Part shown: one piece after another, positions 48,301-57,300 of the stretch
Layout of the letters: the number at the start of each line of letters is the position of its first letter
Position numbering within the stretch: the stretch's first letter is position 1
Origin: Psococerastis gibbosa
Taxonomy: Eukaryota; Arthropoda; Insecta; Psocodea; Psocidae
Direction: 5' to 3'
Length of the DNA stretch: 64,000 nucleotides
Assembly: GCA_963971405.1 (NCBI GenBank)
Contig: OZ020486.1
Coordinates: 35,549,419 to 35,613,418 of the forward strand
Made by a program: the position numbers and the translations under genes
Notes under the pieces: generated by a model
The model's input: the letters and a program-made list of their open reading frames with translations, nothing else
What the model was told of the DNA's origin: nothing
Databases searched by the model: none

Positions 48301-51300
48301 CATTGATATTTTATTTTATTATCCGATTTTATAGATTGACAGTAGTTCATATACATATATGCATTTACAAATGACTCTATTGTTCATATCAAACTTTATG
48401 TATTTCAGGAGGTGTTCAATTAGCGATTTTGCCAATGTAGCCACTATGGAACTAGAATTTAATTAATATGCTCTCACGCTATTTTACTTCTTCTGATTTT
48501 ACGTCGCCTTTGTCCGAAAGGAGTGTTGGCGGCACTGCAGCGGCGTTCCCCGATGACTCTGTTGAGGGCGTCTTCTCTGTTTATTGCGAGAGTCCTCAGG
48601 TCGTATTCAATTTTTCTGTGGAGTGTCATCTTCGGTCTTCCCCGGGGGCGATGTTCTGGAAATGCTATGTTTTGGATACGCTTTAATGAAGACGTTTCAT
48701 CTCTCCTCTGGACGTGCCAGCCGAGTCTTCTTTCTCTCATTTTCTGAGTTAAATCAGGAATTGTTTTTGAAAAGATTCCCCTTAAATACTCTAGAGCCTT
48801 CTCAAGTCTGAAATACGTTGTAAGCAGATTTTCTCCTGCTGACAGCTGGAACAAATTAAATCCCACTTTCCACAAGCAAGCAACATATCCTTTAAGAAGT
48901 CTGCCCACTACACCGTATCATACCATGACCGTAATAGGGACGTGTCAGGCAAGAAAATATTCTTTGTATAGAAAAGCATGACACTACGCCCACTAGACCG
49001 TTCCGTCACCGACCAGTACCGTCGCGTGCCATGTACGAAGCGTTAAGAATTGTCGACGAGAATATTTTGCCGGTGCCGATACGTTCCGCGCGGTAGAAAC
49101 TGCGTTACCCCCTTGGTGTCACACGGGCATCACACGGGCATTAAACGCCGTCGATTCGTTTCAGTGGGCAAAGCAAGCCGCATCGTATTGCTTTCCGTGC
49201 TTGATACGTTCATAGTACGGTCTTGGTATGATACGGTGTTGTGGGCAGACTCCTTTAACCGAGTTTTTTAATGTATCTCTTCCCGATGTTTGCTACCGTC
49301 GCGGTACAATTTACAATTAGGTCTGATACTATTTTAAAATTAGTTATCATGCAGCAGCATATTCTCCGGTATTTATTGTAATATAATATAACCCTATCTA
49401 TTTCAGAGTGCAGGCTCTTCAGAGAGCCTTGGTGGGAGTGTGCCTGGCTTACTAGATTCTCTCTCAACAGGGTCCATGGCTGACATTACGCTAAGTACTT
49501 CTGATCCAGAACCTGCCATACCAAACATTGTTTCGGCTTGTCTAAGGCATATTGAGGACTATGGACTGCACACCTTAGGGATTTTCAGAGTCTCTAGCTC
49601 GAAGAAAAGAGTTCGTCAAGTAGGTATCCAAAATTCAGTTTATATCGCTGGGTGCTGTTTCAGGCTGGGGCGCAAGCAAGTTCAGGTTTTAAATTCTTAA
49701 AACTGATGAGGGCGAGTGCTGACCTCGCCGGTTGAAAGGTTTTTTTTCTTATAATGGCTGAGTATTTTATAATCCTTTATTGTGAAAATATTACTAGAAA
49801 GATGGGCTTGCAAAGTAGCTCGAAACCACATGCCACTTTTTAAATGAAATTAAATTATTCGCTTCCTTCCTTTCAGCTAGTCTGTTTCTTCCCTGTCCCT
49901 AACCCTAATTCGATTTGGCTTGCAAAGTGGTTACTCTTTGCTAAGACCACGTGTACAGGCTTAATTTATGATGTACTGAACATTAAAAAGGGATACTAAA
50001 TGTTTTTGAAAATTTCAGATAAAATTGACTGTAACTGAAGTGTATTTTTTAATTTATAATTTTAGCTTAGAGAAGACTTTGACTCCGGGAAGGAGTCAAC
50101 AATAGGAGAAGACTGCTGTCCTCACGATATTGCAACACTTCTTAAAGAATACTTCCGAGATCTCCCAGAGCCTCTTCTATGCAAAGACCTCTACCTTCCA
50201 TTTGTTCAAACTCAGAGTAAGTTCACTAACGGTTAACTATAGAGGCCACAAACCAGTTTGCTTTTCTTCATTCTGTTATAAAATACTATGGCACAATAGA
50301 GGTATCCGTTTTTGGTTGAACCTTTCAGTAAACTCCGATAGCAAGGTGAATGCGTGCTTGTACTTGTGCGAGTTATTTATTTATTTAATAAAGCCCGTTT
50401 GCTACTTTTACCTGTTTCAGAGATTAGAAATCGGCGACTACAATTCGAAGCTCTTCAGCATTTAATCCAACTATTGCCTGTTGCAAATAGAGACACTTTG
50501 TGGACTCTCCTTACTTTCCTGACCTTAGTGGCGTCCAATTGTGACGACCGCCGTGATTCCTCGGGTAAGCGAGCATCATTAACGGTTTTTCGCTTTCTGG
50601 CCATGCAAGAAATTTCTTGAATTTATGACTTATGAGGAAGAATTCTCACCAAACCCTACTCCTAACGGGTGGACAGGCATTATGTAAATATCCATAACCC
50701 CAGGTATAGTCCACGCAAAATGAGAAAAGTATGGACATGGAATGTTTCGATCCTGTGCAACACTGTAAAAATATTCTTTGCCCAATTTTGTTATGCCTTG
50801 CACAAGGAAATTCCAATATTTTTCACCAAAACTCTTTGATTTTTCTGTTCAGGTGAAACTATCCCAGGAAATAAAATGGACAGCAATAACTTAGCTACTC
50901 TGTTCGCACCTAATATTTTGCATTCCGCCAATACTAGCCAGCAAGATCAACTAACCTCTCAAGCATCTGAAGAACGAAGTGATGTAATTAATGTTGTACG
51001 GACTATGATTGATCATAATAAGGGGCTCTTCTCCGTAAGTCTTTTGTTGTCTTATAAGCAAGTGGGAGTACACTTTTTTGTGTGGGGCTGTCCATTATCA
51101 CGTGAGGTTCGAAAGGGGGGAGGAGTTCGACAAAAATTACGAAATATCACAAGGGGGGAGGGGGGTATAGTAAGACATCACGTGTATTTATTTTTTCGTC
51201 AAACGCGAGATTTCTAAACCGAAAAGCGGTGTGTAGTGTGACCTTGACCCGCCTTTCCCAGGCAACGAACGAAGTCCTGCCTAGATATCATGGTCCTTAA

Positions 51301-54300
51301 TTTTCTAGAATAAAATTAGATTATACTTTATACGTGTATTTAAAAATAATATTATAAAAATTATAAGATTCTTTGCAGGTACTAAAAAATACACGTGATT
51401 TTTGGTGGGGGGGGGGGGTAGTTAAAAAATGTTTTAAATAAAAACATCTCGTGATTAATGGATAACCCCTGTCGATTTTCACTGAAAAAATCGGGGATCG
51501 TAGAGCCGTTAAATTATTACAAATGCTGGACCCTACATTTCGATATAAAATGACATGTGGCCCTCACTGACACCAATTGGTCACAGTTCTTGAACTCCTT
51601 CCTCGGGACTACCGCACAAATCGTTTTTTGGGCAAATCAAATTCATTAGGTGTGTTAAAAGTACATATATGTACTTCCTTAGTATATATGTATATACTGC
51701 TGTGCCGATATTTTTGACCGCTGTACGATTATTGATAGTTCATGAGATCTTTGATGTTTGCACTTATAAGGCGCAAATTCCATCGACCTCGTTTTTGATA
51801 GCTACCGTTATATTGACGTGGTAGCAGACATTTTTAGACTGTCTTTATTGTCTGCTACCACGTCAATATCATATTTGCGCCTAAGGCTTTTCCCCTCCGA
51901 TCGGATTGTCCCATAAAATTCTTGATTATTTTGTGAGACTCAGACCATTCCCCAAGTCCGAAGTTTGAAATTAGGAGCTCAAATTGACTATAGACTATGT
52001 AAGTAGATAACAGAAATTTTTATATTAATTTGATGAAAAACTTCTAGTCTGCAATAAAAAACCTGATACAATGTGCAGTCAAATGCACCTGAAAATTCAA
52101 GGAAAAATAATAAAGAAGCGACAATATTTCAGTTTTAAGATACTGTTAGTCTTGAATAATACTAGTATTATATTGTAGTATGAGTGATTGGGCAAGACTG
52201 AGAAAAAAAATCACTGGACAAAAAATAAATCATGACATAATATCATGACAATGTTCCGACCTATATTTGAGCACCCTCATCTAGGAGCTAAAAGTTACTC
52301 TTAGATTACCGAAAATAATAGTGTACACTTCATTCACGCTAATTTTAGATAACAGCTGAGCTCCTGGATGAAGTATATGTGCACATGATGGACAGTCACC
52401 CGGAGGCCTTGGATCAGCTCTTGAGGAAACGGGATTCTTCCAATGACGAGTGAGTTTTGCATTACATTTATTCTTGGTAACATAAATATTAAAATTAATT
52501 TTGGATCTGGAGGCGTAATTTTGATACACAATGATTGTTTTGAAGTATATTTTGCGAAGCACCACGCAAGAATAGGATTCATATCAGCTAAAAATATGAA
52601 GTTCACCACAATCCTCATTTTTAATGGTATTTGAAATACTTATTTCATTTGCCAAGTAAACGGATTGATTCATATGTACATTTCAAGAACTGTACAAATG
52701 AAGTATTTTGAATGATGACTTAATAAAATAATTGTTCGTTCATTGCGTTGTTTAGTATTACAAACTTATTAGGGGGGAAATATTGTATTTATAAGTGTGT
52801 GTGTATTGCTTTAGGCTAATTTGAAAATATCAGACCTGCCGGAGTGAATCTACTGTTCGTAGAAAGGAATGATCACCAAGCACCAAATGTAGGCTATCTT
52901 TCAAACTATTGCTGTAAAAATTACAAAGCATGAACTTTAATTTGCATATTGCTCCCCGCCTGTTTTGCTCCAAAGCTTAAATTCAAAATTATATTTTTTT
53001 TTTCTTCTATTGATATTTAATTGATGTTAAACCTTGATTAGCTCTCTCTTTCTCCTTAATTTAAAAATCAAACTTGGGCTGTGGCAAGAAAGGAAATTTT
53101 CGCCAGTATCATTTGCGATGTAGTAAGTGAAAGAACATTCCCAGCAACCTACTCATGTAAATTCGCTCAAGGAATGCATTAAATTAAACTGTAAATATCT
53201 CGTAAACCTGATGTTTTACCCGTTAACTTAACGCTTATAAGTTATAATTTAGTTTGAAACATGCAACGCCACAACGCTTGCAGATTCAGGTACCTACTAT
53301 TTCATAATAATTGTAAAAACTAACTTAATCCCATTGGAAATAATGAAACTTATTCTTAACATTATCTTCAGGCACCTAATGTGTTAATAAACATACTACC
53401 CGACCACGCACGATAGGATGACATTTGAAACACTTATAAAATTCGAATAAACTCGGTGTTCCGCTTATGCAGGTTTTTTAAAAAGCAAAGTGTTCCAAAT
53501 ATTTATTCTATTGTTCCAAATGTCATCCTAGAAAAGGGTAATTTTTAGATCATTATCATTAGAAAATGTTGACGAATTAGAAAAGCTGAAAAAGAGATAT
53601 TGGCAACCCCTGAATCCCTGAATCAGTTAGTTTATAGTTTTCATTATATTGTATTATGTATTGTAAGTTATAAGGATTTGGCGTATTTAAGTTGTTGAGG
53701 AATATTTCATGCGCCATATTTTTAATTTTTGGTGTTATAATTTATCCATCATTTTGTTATTTGTCAGTTTAACGTAACATCAGTGCACCAAAACTAAAGA
53801 ATTCCTTATAGTACTAGCTATGCATGTAATAGTTCTCTAGTACTTGAATAGACCAAAACAAATACCTTGCGTAATACCCATTGAGTTAAATAAAATATAC
53901 TAGAATAAACTAACAGATTTTGCGGTTATCCAAGGGTGGCCAAAATCTACGATTAGTCTCTTCTGAAATATTTATAGATTAAGAAAGCATGCGAACCTAT
54001 CCCCTGTATTCACTTACACTTGTTGAAAAATTAGAATTCTACCCATTGGGGTAATTCCGTTTCATGTAGATGCAGAACCCATTTTTTCATTTCATGCTTT
54101 TAGAGGGGGGCAAACCTACCTAATAATGTTTTTACAATTGATAATTATTTTTAATAAACAACGCTACGCCCTTTGGGGCTTATGCGTTGTAATACAATAC
54201 TGTAGTTTTGAGTGGGGTTGGTTTGGTGTACACCTGCGTGGTTCGGAAATTTTTACAGTTTTCGCCTTATTAGGTAAAGTGCATTCTGAGTAATTCGAGA

Positions 54301-57300
54301 ATTTCACAAAAGGCCCGAGCCGACTGTATGGGTCATACAAAAGCTAATATTGAAAAAAAAAAATTGTAAATCCGAGCCTGATGGCATTAAACTGGGTATG
54401 AGCCCTAGCAAAGCTAATCTGAACGCAGCTAAAAATGTTTTTTCTTAAATCCCAATGCTCAATATATGGTTCCATTCCACTACACACAGTAAGCTTATTA
54501 TATAAAAGTCAGCTAGCCTTAAATAATACCCAATTTTAATCTATTTCTAGTGCAATTGAAGATCCTGACTCCGGAGTTCTGGAAGAAGTAGGAACTGGAT
54601 CAGAGAGTTCTTCAGTTGCTGCTACGTCTAAACTCTCTGCGGACCCATCATCTTCTGACGAAAGGCGAGCTTACTCGAGAGAGCAGTTTTTGCATGCGAA
54701 TGCTGGATTTGACATATACAACCTAGAACCTAAACTTAGGTAGAAACTTAGTTTTCAAATTAGTTAAAACACTCGCCATAGGAATAATATAACGTAAGGA
54801 TTAAATTCTCTTTCTGTCTCTGTTATAAATTGGACTAGCTCAATGGTCGTTACTAAAGAGGCGGCATTTTAATTGTGATTATGGAATTATAAATTGAATT
54901 AAATAACTCACAATTTGAATTAGGTTGCTGTTATTGCTCTTGAAATTATTTATTTCAATAGCAATAATTGGTATTGTCTTAGATGAAATATTATCTTGCT
55001 ACCTACCTACTACCCGACCACGATAGAATGACATTTGAAACACGCATAAAATTCGAATAAACAAAGTTATCCTATCCTGGTTAGGTAGTGACAACCTGCT
55101 TAGTCCTTAGTTCGCGTTATTTTATTCCTAGAATTATAGGATAACTTACAGTATATGAATATTTAGCGGCACAACTATTTTGCGTAGCTCATTAATTTGT
55201 TTTCAACATTTTTCTTTACCCTAAAACTTGTATATACAATTTAATCCTATTTGAAACGGCATGCGTTCTCATGTTCCAATAATACAATAATTGCGAAAAA
55301 AGTTGTACAATTTACTTTACACTATGTTAATTTAATTTACACTATGTGCATGAGAGATGTTACCACATCTGAATTATGATTTTAGGCATATTGTACTTGA
55401 GTGGCTAACATGATGTAAAGTCACAACTTGTGATGAATGCGACTGCTGGTCTTGAAACTGCGACAATTTTTTGTGCTGTACTTTGTTTACTTGAATTTTT
55501 AGCAATTATTTTTCTCCATCTCTAGTCTAGAAAGGTTTAAATTATTCTCGAGGGGCAGGTTAGAATTGCTCCGTATATAGCAATGGGATGAAAAAAGAAT
55601 GAATAATTATTATAGAAGTACAGAAATGATGAAGTAATTCCTAACCAAGACAGTAAGACATGGTCGAGATTTTTATTGTCTCGTAGAGTGGCAACAAATT
55701 AAGCCTCAGCAACCTTATGGGAGGCAATTAAAAGCAACAATAGAGTTAATACAGTACTAAATATTTGGATAACCTAATTATAAATGCTTTCACGACCGGA
55801 GTTACATGATGAAGCAGTAGAATCAGGACAGATAGGCCATGGTGTACTTCCAAACATCTGCGGTGAACATCTTCAGTGGAAGTGCGACTAATTTTCCGTC
55901 ATGTTCGGTTGTAGGCAGAGAGAACGAAGAAGAGAGAGAGGTAGTGTCAGCAAGAAGAAATGGCGGGATGCAGAGCCTAGATTGTCCGTTTCATCAATGG
56001 ACCAACTACACGTCATCGACAGCAAAAATTCGGAAGATGAAGATCACAAGCATTCAAGTGTTTTAGTAGACAGCAAAAGTTTGAGGCAAGTAAATAAATC
56101 TTACTTAGGTACTGAATGACTGGGAATTTAAAGAAATGAATCACAGCTTAGTTCAATGCAGGGATATTATGTACAGATATTTCCGTGAAATCTATATAGG
56201 TACTATTAATTATTCACATATTTATTTATTCAATTGAGGTCGTTGGTTAAATTGTTTACTTAAAAAGGGCAGCCAACTAAGCCGATGTGAAGACTAAAGC
56301 ATTTAAAGTCTGGTTCCACCTTAAAGCTAAAGGACCTATCGATCCTCCAAAAAAGCCTAAAGGATCTTATATGGAATGGGTATAGAGTAAAGTTGAGATA
56401 CTGAGTAATCTGACCTGTCTGACAGTACCGGACCGGTCCTCAAGCTGCATAGTGTACATTTAGGTTTATTATTATGAATTGTATCGTGCATAAACGCAAA
56501 TACGCTGATGGTGAAAACTGAAAATAGTTTTTTTTTAACTTGGTATGAAAATGCTCCTAAATTTGGATTCGTACCGTATACATAGCTTTTTAATTTTGTA
56601 AAATCATTTCAATTATTGCTATTTTTTAGTTCCTTTGGCGCCATTTTGAGATTTTTGGTGAACATTTAATTTATTTTGGTAGACCTGTATTTATTAGTGG
56701 GATCATTCGTCCCCACTCCCCGTATCGGGGCTATTCAATAACCGTCACCCACAACGCCTATGGCACGTTGTGACGTTCTGGGAAATCCACACGGTCACTG
56801 AGACTACCGATCATTTCAACTCAGGGTGCAAATCATGGATTTTTTTTCTCCTGTCATAGGACATATTAATAAATAATTTTTTCACAATGGACAATAATTA
56901 ATTATTTAGTGGTAGTATGAAGTAAAATCGTAAAAAAAAATAACGGTGCATGCAATGCGTGACAAGTCATTTTTGTACTTAGTGCTGGGGATTTATGCTT
57001 CGATTTTTATTGATTGTTCAATCATATATATATACTTACTTACTTACTTTTAGTTAACACATATAGAAATGTGTTTTCACAAGCTGTACCAATGGCTCTT
57101 CTCAATTCAATCTATTACAATAACAAGTAATATTTTTTTTACTTTTCAGTGGGATTATTAAAGCGAGTTTAACAATACCCACGTCCTCGTTCACTCTGAA
57201 TCTTGATGATAGTGACATAGACATACCTTTCATTGAAGACTCTCAAGCTACAGCCAACGAGGGTTCGAAGCATCAAATTTCCATAGGTAATGTCCCCAAA

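Noticed and set aside
56086-56104. RhoGAP exon 11 donor CAA/GTAAAT at 56,089
   Set aside because: It ends in phase 0, and exon 12 in that frame reads into a stop after three codons.
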